DNA of 64,000 nucleotides from Candidatus Competibacteraceae bacterium. GTDB taxonomy: Bacteria > Pseudomonadota > Gammaproteobacteria > Competibacterales > Competibacteraceae. Position numbers and translations under genes: made by a program. Within the stretch, counting starts at the first letter, position 1. Each line of letters opens with the position of its first letter. The DNA is taken from positions 2,856,001 to 2,920,000 of the forward strand of contig CP065007.1 in NCBI GenBank assembly GCA_016699715.1, given 5' to 3'. The notes below the pieces were generated by a model. The model searched no databases and was not told the origin of the DNA. It worked only from the letters and a program-made list of their open reading frames with translations. Positions 27,241 to 36,288 of this stretch are shown piece after piece.

Positions 27241-28520
27241 GCCTTTTTGGGGCGAAACGCCTTGGCGCTCAAACCGTGTTTCTTCATCAAGGTCTGCAGA
27301 TGGGAGCGGTTCATCCCCTGACGGCGGGCCAGTTCCACCGCCCGCCCATTCACTTCCCGCAACCCCTGTTCGAGAAAACGTTTTTCCGCCGCGTCACCGG
27401 CCGCTTTTTTGGCATCGCTTAGCGACGCGGGCGCTCCGGGTTCGAGCGGGGCATCCGCCGACGGGCGAACGCTTGGCGGGTTGGTCCGCAGGGCATCCGG
27501 CAGGTGAGGGAGATCGGCGGTATCGCCGGCCAGACAGGACATGCGAAAAATCAAATTGTGCAGTTCGCGGATATTGCCCGGAAAATCATAGTCGAGCAAA
27601 AACTGCCGCAGCCGTGGACTCAGCTTGAGCGGACTTCGGCCCAGTCTTTCCGCCGCCGCGTCGCAGAAAAAATCGATCAGCAGCGGGATCTCGTCCCGGC
27701 GTTCCCGCAACGGGGGCATGGTGACTTCGATCACGCTCAATCGGTAGTACAAATCCTCCCGGAACTGCCCGGTTCGCACCATGGCCAACAGATCGCGATT
27801 GGTGGCGGCGACGATACGCGCGTCGATCCGGATCGGACTGTCGGAACCGACCCGCTGGATTTCCTGCGATTGCAGCACCCGCAGCAGCTTGACCTGGCCC
27901 GACAAGGGCAATTCGCCGATCTCGTCCAGAAAAATCGTACCGAGATTGGCGCTTTCGAATTTGCCCTTGCGGTCGCTGGCCGCCCCGGTAAACGCCCCTT
28001 TTTTATGGCCGAACAGCTCTGATTCCACCAGGTTTTCCGGAATGGCGCCGCAGTTGACGGAAATGAACGGCTCTTGGCCGCGCCGACCGTTGGTATGCAC
28101 CACCTTGGCCAGCAGTTCCTTGCCGGTGCCGCTCTCGCCGCGAACCAGCACCGGCAGATCGGTGGGCGCCGCCTTTTCGGCGATTTCCAGGGTTTCCAAT
28201 AGCTTGGGATTGTCTCCAAAGACCCCGTCGAAGGTAAATTCCCGTTCCAGCAAGGCCGCGCGCCGTTGCTCCGCCGTGAGTGCTGGCTCGGGCCGCGGCG
28301 GCCGCAAATCCTCCAGGGCGGCGGAGGACTGGACGAAGCGCTCCCGGCGCGACAGGCTCATCACGTCCTCGCGGAGTGCGTTGCACTGTCCCAGCAAGCG
28401 CTGGATCTCCTCGCGTTCCAGCCGTGTGGCCCAACGCAGTGTAGAGCGCAGGATTTCGATTTTTTCCAGCAGGTCGCCGTAACCGGGCGCGGTCGATTGG
28501 CCGAGGGTGAAGGGTCTCAT
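27237..28520 (-). CDS. Sigma-54-dependent transcriptional activator without receiver domain
   Basis: 427 residues. A short N-terminal coiled-coil-like segment (1-95) replaces the usual receiver or GAF domain. The AAA+ core has Walker A GESGTGKE at 128-135, the sigma-54-contacting GAFTGA loop at 175-180, Walker B TIFLDEIGEL and the R-finger region FREDLYYRL. A Fis-type DNA-binding helix-turn-helix ends the protein (VELARRQGMNRSHLQTLMKK). It opens promoters of the -24/-12 type. It is the last gene of the secretion operon, 41 bases after the ABC transporter. A good sigma-54 promoter precedes the precursor gene at 38.1 kb, its likely target. Without an input domain, activity may be controlled by amount or by a partner. 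Confidence 0.92.
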   Translation of the reverse strand: MRPFTLGQSTAPGYGDLLEKIEILRSTLRWATRLEREEIQRLLGQCNALREDVMSLSRRERFVQSSAALEDLRPPRPEPALTAEQRRAALLEREFTFDGVFGDNPKLLETLEIAEKAAPTDLPVLVRGESGTGKELLAKVVHTNGRRGQEPFISVNCGAIPENLVESELFGHKKGAFTGAASDRKGKFESANLGTIFLDEIGELPLSGQVKLLRVLQSQEIQRVGSDSPIRIDARIVAATNRDLLAMVRTGQFREDLYYRLSVIEVTMPPLRERRDEIPLLIDFFCDAAAERLGRSPLKLSPRLRQFLLDYDFPGNIRELHNLIFRMSCLAGDTADLPHLPDALRTNPPSVRPSADAPLEPGAPASLSDAKKAAGDAAEKRFLEQGLREVNGRAVELARRQGMNRSHLQTLMKKHGLSAKAFRPKKA

Positions 28521-28561
28521 TACCGATAACCGGAATCAGGATCGCCAGGGTTGCGCTGGTT

Positions 28562-31500
28562 TCATGCCGCCGCCGCGATCTGCTTGTGTATCAATTGATA
28601 GTACATGCCCTGACGGTCGAACAGCGTTTGGTGAGTCCCTTCCTCGACGATGCGACCCTGATACAGGACCAGGATCTTGTCGGCGTTCATGATGGTGCTG
28701 AGTCGGTGGGCGATGACCAGGGCGGTGCGACCTTCCAGGACACCCGACAGATTACGGAGAATGTTGGTCTCGGATTGTGTATCGAGGGCCGAGGTGGCCT
28801 CGTCGAAGATCAACAACCGGGGGTCCCGATACAAGGAACGGGCGATGCAGAGCCGCTGGATTTGGCCGCCCGACAGGCCGACGCCCCGCTCGCCCACGGT
28901 CTGTTCGTAACCTTGCGGCAGCTTGCTGATGAAACCGTGGGCGTCGGCCAAGCGGGCCACCTCGACGATGCGGCGCCGGTCGGGATTGACCTCGCCCAGG
29001 GCGATGTTCTCGGCGACGGTGCCGGAAAACAGCAGATTGCTTTGCATCACATAGCCGATCTGCGCGCGATAGTAGTCTTTGTCGATCAGGTTCAGGTTGT
29101 AGCCATCGATGGAGATCTTGCCTTCGCTGGGCGGATGGAAACCGACCAGCAGCTTGGCCAGCGTGGTCTTGCCGGAGCCGCTATGGCCAACGAGGGCGAC
29201 GGTTTCCCCGGCTTTCAGTTCGAAACTGATGTTTTCCAGAACATAGGGGGTCTCTTTGCCACCGTAGCGAAAGTACACGTCTTCCAGGCGGATATCGCCG
29301 CGCAGGCTGGGCAGCAGGATGCGCGAGGACTGATCCTCGGGTTTCTGTTCCGGCTCCATGTCCAGCACATCGCCGAGCCGCTCCATCGCCACCCCGGCTT
29401 CGTGCAACTCGTCCCACATGCCGATCAAGCCCATGAGCGGCGCCATCACGCTGCCCATCAACATGTTGAAGGCAATCAACTGACCGATGGTGAGCTGCTG
29501 GCCGAGCACCAGATTGGCGCCGATCCACAGTACCGAGGTCACGGTCACGGCGTGCAACAACTGACTGGCAAGACCGACCAGCGCTTCGAAACCCTGGGCC
29601 TTATATTGAACATTCAATGCCTTGGCATATTTTTGTTCCCATTTCAGCCGGATGGCGCGCTCGATACCCATGGCCTTGATGGTCTCGGCGCCGTTCAGGG
29701 TTTCCATCAACACGGCTTCGGCGTCGGTCGAGGCCTCGAAGTCGCGCCGCGCGTATTGCTTGATGCGCGGGGTGATGGCCACGGTCAACACCACCATCGG
29801 CACGATCAGGGCCAGCAGGACCAGGGTCATCTGAACGCTGTACATGAACAGCACCAGAAAGTAGAAAAACACCATCAACAGGTTCAGCAGCGTGCTGATC
29901 GTGGATTGGGTCAGGAACTGGCGAATGGTCTGATTTTCCTGAAACCGCGCGAAGATGTCGCCGGTGCGGCGCTTGGCGAAAAAGGCGATCGGCAGGGACA
30001 GCGTGTGCTGAAAGAACTGCGACATCATCGAGAAATCGAGGTTGCGCACCATGAAGTTGGTCAGATAGGTGCGCATCAACGCGGTCAACTGCATGAAGAC
30101 CTGCACCAGGATAAAACCGACGATCAGTAGATTCAGCAGTTCGTGGCTTTGGTGAACGACGACGCGATCCAGGATGTTTTGGAGAATGATCGGGGGAACG
30201 ATACCGAGCACCTGGATCACCAGCGTCGCCAGGATCAAATAGCCGAGCACCGGCTTGTGGGGGCGCAACAGGCGCACGAACCGCATCCAGGGGGAACGGG
30301 TGGCCTCGATTTGCGCCAGATCGGCGCGGGGGGTGAACAACAAACAGGTGCCGGTCCAGCCCTTCTCGAATTCGGCGATGCTCAGCTTGCGAAAACCGAG
30401 TCCTGGGTCCGCCACCCAGACCTGGTTCTTGGAAACGCCGTAGACCACGATGTAGTGATACCCTTCCCAGTGGGCGATAAACGGCAGCTCGAAGCCCAGC
30501 ACGGTCTGGTAGGTACACTGCACGCCATGGGTGGTGAACCCCAGCGACTCGCCTACCTGCGCCAAGCTGTCCAGAGTGGCGCCTTCAGTGGTGACGTTGG
30601 CCATCTCCCGCAGCTTGCCCAGGGTCGCGCCGATCCGGTAGTGCTTGCAGATCATGGCCAGGCAAGCCGCGCCGCAGTCCATCTCCTCGGCTTGCTCGAC
30701 CAGTGGGAACCGTTTGAGCACCCGCTCGCCGATGCCGGGTTTGGAGCGCAGATCCAGGCTCAGCGGTCGGTTGCGCCGTTCGAGCAGTTGCTTTTGGCGT
30801 TCCAGTTCGTGTTCGGCGAACTGGATGCGGGTCCGCAGCGTTTCCTTCAGTTGGGGATTGCGTTCCAGGATGGTGCGCACGGTTTGTTGCGGGATCACCA
30901 GCAGCACCGCGTCGCTGGCGGCCTGCATGGTCACGGGTTGCGCCACGTCCAGCAGGCAGGTGTTTTCGCCGAACATCTCCCCATGGCCCAGAATGGCCAT
31001 GGGCAGTTCGACGCCGCCCTCCATCCGAATGCCGCGCACCGTGCCTCGGCGCACCACGTAGAGCCGGCGGTCCTCAAGGCTATCCTGCTCCAGGATGACA
31101 TCCCCGGCCGCCACCTTCTTAATGCCGATGCTATCGACCAGTTGGACGAGCTCGTCCTTATCAACCTTGCCGCGCAACTGGAACAACTGGCTGATGAAAC
31201 CGCCGGCGGCATTGATGCTGGCCTGACGGGCCAACAGACCGCCGACCACCGGATAACGGGCCAGCATCGAGGCCATGGCATCGCGGGGGACGAACACCAA
31301 TTCGGTCTTGCCGGAAGCGCGCGCGGTGAATTCGAAGCGGTAGTCGCGCAGCGCGGCGGTTTCGGCCAACAATTCGCCGGCACGACGGATCCCGATGCTG
31401 ACATCCTTGCCGCCTTCCGTGGTCAGCAGGCGAACCGTGCCGGATTTGACGAGATACAGACCCAATCCCGGTTCCCCGGCCGTGAACATCGTATCGCCAA

Positions 31501-31612
31501 GGTCGTAGGTCTGGATTTCAGCGCGCGCGGCCAGATGTTCCAGGTCGCCGCGGCCGATGGGAGCCAGCAATTCGATGCCAGCCAGGGTTTCGAGCAGAAT
31601 TTCGGAACTCAC
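28562..31612 (-). CDS. C39-peptidase ABC exporter (PCAT) with two cNMP-binding-like domains
   Basis: 1016 residues. Order: two cyclic-nucleotide-binding-like domains (about 15-125 and 150-265), a C39 peptidase (about 295-425) with catalytic Cys313 in MDCGAACLAM, His386 in HYIVVYGV and Asp near 402 in VADPGLG, six membrane segments (about 450-740), and an ATPase with GHSGSGKTT, LSGGQ and LIFDEATSALD. PCATs cut double-glycine leaders and export the core peptide across the inner membrane. The phosphate-binding arginine expected in cAMP-binding domains is not clear in the second cNMP domain, so ligand binding is uncertain. It lies between the prolyl isomerase and the sigma-54 activator. A precursor with a matching leader is encoded at 38168-38428. 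Confidence 0.92.
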   Translation of the reverse strand: MSSEILLETLAGIELLAPIGRGDLEHLAARAEIQTYDLGDTMFTAGEPGLGLYLVKSGTVRLLTTEGGKDVSIGIRRAGELLAETAALRDYRFEFTARASGKTELVFVPRDAMASMLARYPVVGGLLARQASINAAGGFISQLFQLRGKVDKDELVQLVDSIGIKKVAAGDVILEQDSLEDRRLYVVRRGTVRGIRMEGGVELPMAILGHGEMFGENTCLLDVAQPVTMQAASDAVLLVIPQQTVRTILERNPQLKETLRTRIQFAEHELERQKQLLERRNRPLSLDLRSKPGIGERVLKRFPLVEQAEEMDCGAACLAMICKHYRIGATLGKLREMANVTTEGATLDSLAQVGESLGFTTHGVQCTYQTVLGFELPFIAHWEGYHYIVVYGVSKNQVWVADPGLGFRKLSIAEFEKGWTGTCLLFTPRADLAQIEATRSPWMRFVRLLRPHKPVLGYLILATLVIQVLGIVPPIILQNILDRVVVHQSHELLNLLIVGFILVQVFMQLTALMRTYLTNFMVRNLDFSMMSQFFQHTLSLPIAFFAKRRTGDIFARFQENQTIRQFLTQSTISTLLNLLMVFFYFLVLFMYSVQMTLVLLALIVPMVVLTVAITPRIKQYARRDFEASTDAEAVLMETLNGAETIKAMGIERAIRLKWEQKYAKALNVQYKAQGFEALVGLASQLLHAVTVTSVLWIGANLVLGQQLTIGQLIAFNMLMGSVMAPLMGLIGMWDELHEAGVAMERLGDVLDMEPEQKPEDQSSRILLPSLRGDIRLEDVYFRYGGKETPYVLENISFELKAGETVALVGHSGSGKTTLAKLLVGFHPPSEGKISIDGYNLNLIDKDYYRAQIGYVMQSNLLFSGTVAENIALGEVNPDRRRIVEVARLADAHGFISKLPQGYEQTVGERGVGLSGGQIQRLCIARSLYRDPRLLIFDEATSALDTQSETNILRNLSGVLEGRTALVIAHRLSTIMNADKILVLYQGRIVEEGTHQTLFDRQGMYYQLIHKQIAAAA

Positions 31613-31644
31613 CGGACGATCTCCATGGCCGCGAGGATGGACGA

Positions 31645-32397
31645 TTAGATAACTTCCAGGCGATGTTCCTGAGCCCGCGCCGCGAGCCAGTCGTTACGGA
31701 TCATCTTGGCGACGTCGCGGGTGGTGGCTTCGTCGAGTTGGGCGGAATGTTTGGCCCTGATCTGAAAGATCTCGAAGATCAGTTCGTCGTCAGAGACGAA
31801 GGGACCCAGCAGTTCCCCCTCCGCGGCGTTGAAGATCTTGGCTTCCACTTCGTTGGGCAACGCGCCCCGCAGCACCTTGCCTATGTAACCCCCCTTGAAT
31901 TTGCTGTCCAGGTCCATGGAATGTTCGCGCGCCAACTCGGCAAACAGCGTCGGTTCATCCTCTAACAGGGCCAGCAGTTCACGGGCCTTGCCTTCGGAGT
32001 CCACGGTGATGTGGTTGATCTCGACGCTGTCGAACTTCGGAGAATGCAGGCGGAAGTAGTCCTCGATCTGTTCCTGGCGGGTCATTTGCGCTTGCATCTT
32101 TTCCCGATAGAGGATCTCGGTCATGTGGCTTTCGAATTCGTCCAGGGTCACCCCCAGCGCTTCCAGGAACGCATGGGTATCCTGTGCCCGGTGCAGTCCT
32201 TCCACCCGGCGGAATTGATCGACCCGCTCCTGAATTTCGGCCGGGGTAACGGTAATGCCGCTCTTCTTCGCCGCTCGCACCGTCAGTTTGTCGATCAGAA
32301 TCTGCTCGATCAGCGTATTGAAGCGATTGTCGAGCTTGAGGGTTTTAACGAAATCGTCGGCATTGAGGATCTCATCGTCGATACGGGCAATTTGCAT
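31645..32397 (-). CDS. SurA/PpiC-like peptidylprolyl isomerase of the secretion operon
   Basis: 250 residues without a signal peptide, so probably cytoplasmic. The N-terminal helical chaperone part (about 1-115) is followed by a parvulin domain with ITVDSEGKARELLALLEDE, FAELAREHSMDL and GGYIGKVLRG, then a C-terminal helix. Parvulins catalyse cis/trans isomerisation at proline and act as foldases. Placement 32 bases before the exporter gene suggests that it presents the precursor or helps the exporter; the encoded precursor has no proline, so a holdase role is more likely than proline isomerisation of the peptide. The ATG at 32397 has GGAGG nearby. Confidence 0.85.
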   Translation of the reverse strand: MQIARIDDEILNADDFVKTLKLDNRFNTLIEQILIDKLTVRAAKKSGITVTPAEIQERVDQFRRVEGLHRAQDTHAFLEALGVTLDEFESHMTEILYREKMQAQMTRQEQIEDYFRLHSPKFDSVEINHITVDSEGKARELLALLEDEPTLFAELAREHSMDLDSKFKGGYIGKVLRGALPNEVEAKIFNAAEGELLGPFVSDDELIFEIFQIRAKHSAQLDEATTRDVAKMIRNDWLAARAQEHRLEVI

Positions 32398-32467
32398 GGT
32401 TGTCCTCCGTTGCTGGCCTAAAAGTCATGAAACCGTGGTCGTTCGTTCCGCCCCGTCGGACCGGCGT

Positions 32468-33859
32468 TCAGCCGGAGGCCCCGCGCAAGGGGTCCAGGGC
32501 CAGATCAATCAACCGCCGTTGCTGCACCATGATTTCGGCGATGGCGATCATGCCGAAGCGCAGCGGTATCCGGACGCCGGTTTCGGGCGAAGTGAAATAA
32601 TCCCGCTCCAGACTGACGCGCCCCCGGTAGACCTGCACCCGGTTCTGAGGGCTGTCGCCGGAGGGAGAAACGGTCGGCGCGATAAATTCCAGGACGCCGT
32701 CGATGAAGCCGAAGCGCTGAAAGGGGAAGGCGTTGAACTTGATCTTGACCGGCATGCCCTCCCGGAGAAAGGCACGATCCTGCTCCAGGATTTCAACGTG
32801 CAGCACCGTCCGGGCGTCGGCCGGGGCAATGCCGGCGAGAGGAGCCTTGGGATCGATCTTGGCGCCGGGCTGAGTGACGCCGATCCGGGTGACGACCCCG
32901 GCCACCGGCGCCTTGACGAGCAACAGGTTGTTCTCGTCGATATCGTCGAAACTGATCTGGGCGGCGGCGGTGGCCTCCGCCTGAGCCAGCTTGAGCGCAA
33001 CCTGATTTTCCCGTTCGGCGCTGGCGAGTTGGGCCTTGCGTTCCTCCAACTGGGCATAGTATTGCAGCAAGCGCTCCGAGCGCGCCTTCAGCTCCTCCTG
33101 GCGCTTGGCGTATTCCTCGTTCAGCTTGACTTCGAATTCGGCCAGCTCGTTCTTGGCGATCTCAAACTCAGCGATTTTGCTTTGGTATTCCTTGAATTTT
33201 TCCTCGACCTTGGAGCGGGCGATACCGCCGCCGCCCGGGGATTCGAACAGGCGGCGATGCTTCTCGTAATCGTTGCGGGTAAAAGTCAAGGCATCCTGGG
33301 CACCGTCCAGCTTCAGTCGGGCCCGTTCGAGCTTGAGCCGCTGGTCGGCGGCCAGTTGGGTCATGCCTTGGGAAATGCGCCGATCGTCGACCTCCTCGGC
33401 GCTCTCGATCTGAAACTGGATCAGTTCGATGCCCTTTTCCATGGCCTTTTTCTGCACGGGAAAGGTTCGGAAAGCGGCTTCGGTCGATTGCAGCTTGAGC
33501 TGCGCCATCAGCGCGCCGGCCGCCAGCTGCATGGCTCCCAGCGCGTTGACCCGCGCCACCACGTCGCCGGCGGCGACCGGCGCGCCTTCGACGATATAGA
33601 GATCGTTCAGTTGTCCTTCGATGGGCGCGAACAGCAGTCGCTCGTCGGCTTCCGGCCCCAGTTGGCCCTGGGCTTTGACGATGACGCCCACTTTGCCGAA
33701 AAACGACCAGGCCAGGGCCGCCAGCAGCAAGGCGGCCAGCAAAGCGATCATGACGCGAATCAGGCGCGAGGGTTCGGCGGCAAGAATTTCGATACCTTCG
33801 AGGCTTTGTTCGCCGAGTATGGCGTTCGGGTGGGATTGGGCGTCGTGAGTAGCGATCAT
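32468..33859 (-). CDS. HlyD-family periplasmic adaptor (membrane fusion protein)
   Basis: 463 residues. One membrane segment near 35-55 (VMIALLAALLLAALAWSFF) is followed by a split biotinyl-lipoyl domain, a long coiled coil (about 110-300), and a beta-barrel. The lipoyl parts read GQLNDLYIVEGAPVAAGDVV and, after the coiled coil, LVKAPVAGVVTRIGV. HlyD proteins bridge an inner-membrane ABC exporter to a TolC-type outer channel. The start overlaps the stop of the FHA gene by four bases, and the prolyl isomerase gene follows 70 bases downstream, so it belongs to the same operon. Confidence 0.93.
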   Translation of the reverse strand: MIATHDAQSHPNAILGEQSLEGIEILAAEPSRLIRVMIALLAALLLAALAWSFFGKVGVIVKAQGQLGPEADERLLFAPIEGQLNDLYIVEGAPVAAGDVVARVNALGAMQLAAGALMAQLKLQSTEAAFRTFPVQKKAMEKGIELIQFQIESAEEVDDRRISQGMTQLAADQRLKLERARLKLDGAQDALTFTRNDYEKHRRLFESPGGGGIARSKVEEKFKEYQSKIAEFEIAKNELAEFEVKLNEEYAKRQEELKARSERLLQYYAQLEERKAQLASAERENQVALKLAQAEATAAAQISFDDIDENNLLLVKAPVAGVVTRIGVTQPGAKIDPKAPLAGIAPADARTVLHVEILEQDRAFLREGMPVKIKFNAFPFQRFGFIDGVLEFIAPTVSPSGDSPQNRVQVYRGRVSLERDYFTSPETGVRIPLRFGMIAIAEIMVQQRRLIDLALDPLRGASG

Positions 33860-36285
33860 GGCGACAAGGTCCGTGGGTCCGGCAACAGTTGCAGTTTGGC
33901 GTCCAGCAGCGTGGATTTCATCACCAGCCGAAGATCGGCGAGGGATTGCCGCTGGCGTCGGGTTTCGGCCAGGATGTCTTCGTACAGCTTGCGCGTCGTT
34001 TCAGGATCGGCTTGGCGCAGCAGATCGTGGAGCCGCGCGCCGGCGCTTGCGGCTTCGTAGGCTTGCGTCAGACGCCGGGTCTGTTGCTTGAAGGATCGGG
34101 AAACGCTTTGTTCCAGGCGCATCAAGCCACTGATGCCGCCACGACGCCGATACTCCTTCCAGTGACTGTCGGCTTGTTGGAACAGGGCCTTGGCCCGGGT
34201 GGACAGCGTTTGGCGCTGGAGACGCAAATCATCGGCGAGGGCGTCCAGGAAAAAACGATCCTCGCTGGGATGCAGGGTATGGCTCAGCCCCAGCAGGCGT
34301 TCGCCGTAATCCGGCTGCCCCCGAGCGGCCGATAACTGTTCGAAAGCGTCCGCCACCTGCTGGAAGTGCTCCAACTTGGCCGCGACGATCAGGCCACCTC
34401 GCTCCTGAAGCAGCGGTTTCAACAGGGCAATGGCCTGCTGAATATTGCCGACCTTCCAGGCGGCCAGCGCCGTTTGGTAGTGTTCCAGCACCTCGGCGGG
34501 AGGGAGTTGTTCCTCCAACCATTGAGTCGCCGTCTCGCGCACCCAGGGCGTGGTGAAAGCAACCTCGCGCCAGTCCACCAGGTTGCCCAGATCCTGATCC
34601 CTGGCGGCACGTTGCAGTGTCTCGAACTGGACGATATCCGCGCGCAACGGCGCCAGACCGACAATTCTCGGATATTGCAGCGCGAAACGTTCCAGAGACG
34701 CCAAGGCTTCATCGGCGTTGCCCCGCGCCAGAAGCTGGCGCAAGGACTGTTCGAGGGTGGTGATGGCCTTCAGGTAGACCGCTTGCTCGTTGCGCAGCAG
34801 GCGTTGTTGGCTCAGCACCCGCCGGCGCAGGTTCTGGAAATCGGGCACCCAGTCGGCGATTTTGAGCGATAGTAATTCATAGTCCCGGGCAACGGCGTTC
34901 CAACGCGCCAATAACGCGGAGATGGCTTGCTCGTCCTGAAACAGCTTGAGCGGCGCATCGCGGCCACCGCGTTCGCTCAGGAAACTTTGCAGGTCGCCGA
35001 TCCATTCCAACAGCCCCAGCAAGGCCCCGCTTTCCGGTATGGCCTGAACCGGGGTTTTTCGGAGTCGATCGGCGGCGGCGGCGAAATGACCGGTTTCGAT
35101 TTCCGTCTGCCAGCCGGGCACGGTTTCCTTGACCAGCGCTTTCAAGGCCATGCTCGACATTTCGGCGTCGCCGGGATGCTGGTTCAGGTACTCGCTGGCC
35201 TGGAGCAGGCCGGCGCGATAGTCCCCTTGTTCAATCAGCGCCTTGATCTCCCGCTGCGGCGCGTTATGGAAGTACAGCGCCATCACGGCCAATACGACGG
35301 CGACGCTACCCCCCGCCAACCAGGCCCGGTGGCGTGGCCGTTCGTTGCCCAGGGCTGCCCGTAGCTCCCGGATAAACGCCCGCGCCTTGCCCATGGGTTT
35401 TTGGCTGGCGGGCGGCGCAAGGTTGGCTTTTTCCCTGGCCGGCTCGGCGGGAGTCTCGTCAAGGTGATCAGCCAGCATTTTCAGGAACGAATTGGCTCCC
35501 TTCTTGATATAAACAGTTCTGCCAACGGCATAGATCCCCGATGAATTGGCCGTTTCTTCGAGGTCGGGTTCCTGGTTCACCGCACGGTCATCGTCAGTTC
35601 GCCGAATCTGTACCGTATAGCTCAGCCGAAGCGTACCAAAGGCCAAGGTGTCGCCCTCACCTACCGGTAATGCGGTGTAGGGCGGAATCCGCTCCGTTCC
35701 GCGCCAGGTGCCATTGGTGCTGCCCAGATCCATCACATGCAGGCTGTCGCCCCTGAGAAACAATAACGCGTGACAGCGGGAGAGAGGCTTGATGGCGGCG
35801 GGAACGGCATTGGCGTCTTCGGCCGGCGCCGACAGCAGCATGTCGCGGCCGATCAGGAGCGGGGGAACACCATGGATGGCGATGGCTTCGCCGCCGACGC
35901 TGTCGGGTGCCGGCAGCAGGGCCAGTTGTACCGGCGCCATTGGGGAAGGCACGGCCCCGCGCTCGCCCCGGCTGTCGCGCTCCACCCGAAATTTGAAAAT
36001 GCCGGCAAACCCGAGTTCGTCATCGTTGGCCAGTTTGGTGGGATATTTCGGTGGCAGCGCCCGGCCATTCAGCAGAGTAGCGCTACCCGTGCCGAAATCG
36101 ATCAGATAAAACTCGTTTTCTTTCCGAAAGATGCAGGCATGCTGAACTGCCAGTCCGGCACTTGCCGCGCCCCTGACGGAAGCAAAGGGGGGGGTGTCGC
36201 GGCCGATCAGGCAAAGCTCGTCGGCGATGCTCAGGACATCGAGTTTGGGGTGGGAAAGGGACCGTAGGACGATACGCATGGTCAC
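33856..36285 (-). CDS. Double-FHA membrane protein of the secretion operon
   Basis: 809 residues. Two forkhead-associated modules are visible. The second (about 140-235) is canonical, with LLIGRDM, SRCHALLF and DLGSTNGTW, and should bind phosphothreonine. The first (about 20-110) has LIGRDTPP and LLNGRALPP but lacks the SRxH serine. One membrane segment follows near 320-340, then a long helical C-terminal region with TPR-like repeats. FHA proteins recruit phosphorylated partners, but no kinase is encoded nearby. It begins three bases after the TolC-like gene and ends overlapping hlyD. A role as a phosphorylation-controlled scaffold of the exporter is inference. Confidence 0.85.
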   Translation of the reverse strand: MTMRIVLRSLSHPKLDVLSIADELCLIGRDTPPFASVRGAASAGLAVQHACIFRKENEFYLIDFGTGSATLLNGRALPPKYPTKLANDDELGFAGIFKFRVERDSRGERGAVPSPMAPVQLALLPAPDSVGGEAIAIHGVPPLLIGRDMLLSAPAEDANAVPAAIKPLSRCHALLFLRGDSLHVMDLGSTNGTWRGTERIPPYTALPVGEGDTLAFGTLRLSYTVQIRRTDDDRAVNQEPDLEETANSSGIYAVGRTVYIKKGANSFLKMLADHLDETPAEPAREKANLAPPASQKPMGKARAFIRELRAALGNERPRHRAWLAGGSVAVVLAVMALYFHNAPQREIKALIEQGDYRAGLLQASEYLNQHPGDAEMSSMALKALVKETVPGWQTEIETGHFAAAADRLRKTPVQAIPESGALLGLLEWIGDLQSFLSERGGRDAPLKLFQDEQAISALLARWNAVARDYELLSLKIADWVPDFQNLRRRVLSQQRLLRNEQAVYLKAITTLEQSLRQLLARGNADEALASLERFALQYPRIVGLAPLRADIVQFETLQRAARDQDLGNLVDWREVAFTTPWVRETATQWLEEQLPPAEVLEHYQTALAAWKVGNIQQAIALLKPLLQERGGLIVAAKLEHFQQVADAFEQLSAARGQPDYGERLLGLSHTLHPSEDRFFLDALADDLRLQRQTLSTRAKALFQQADSHWKEYRRRGGISGLMRLEQSVSRSFKQQTRRLTQAYEAASAGARLHDLLRQADPETTRKLYEDILAETRRQRQSLADLRLVMKSTLLDAKLQLLPDPRTLSP

Positions 36286-36288
36286 GAC

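Noticed and set aside
28586..31648. Two long plus-strand frames (514 and 501 residues) opposite the ABC exporter
   Set aside because: They mirror the high-GC codon pattern of the exporter gene, with no motifs, and the minus-strand protein is fully conserved.
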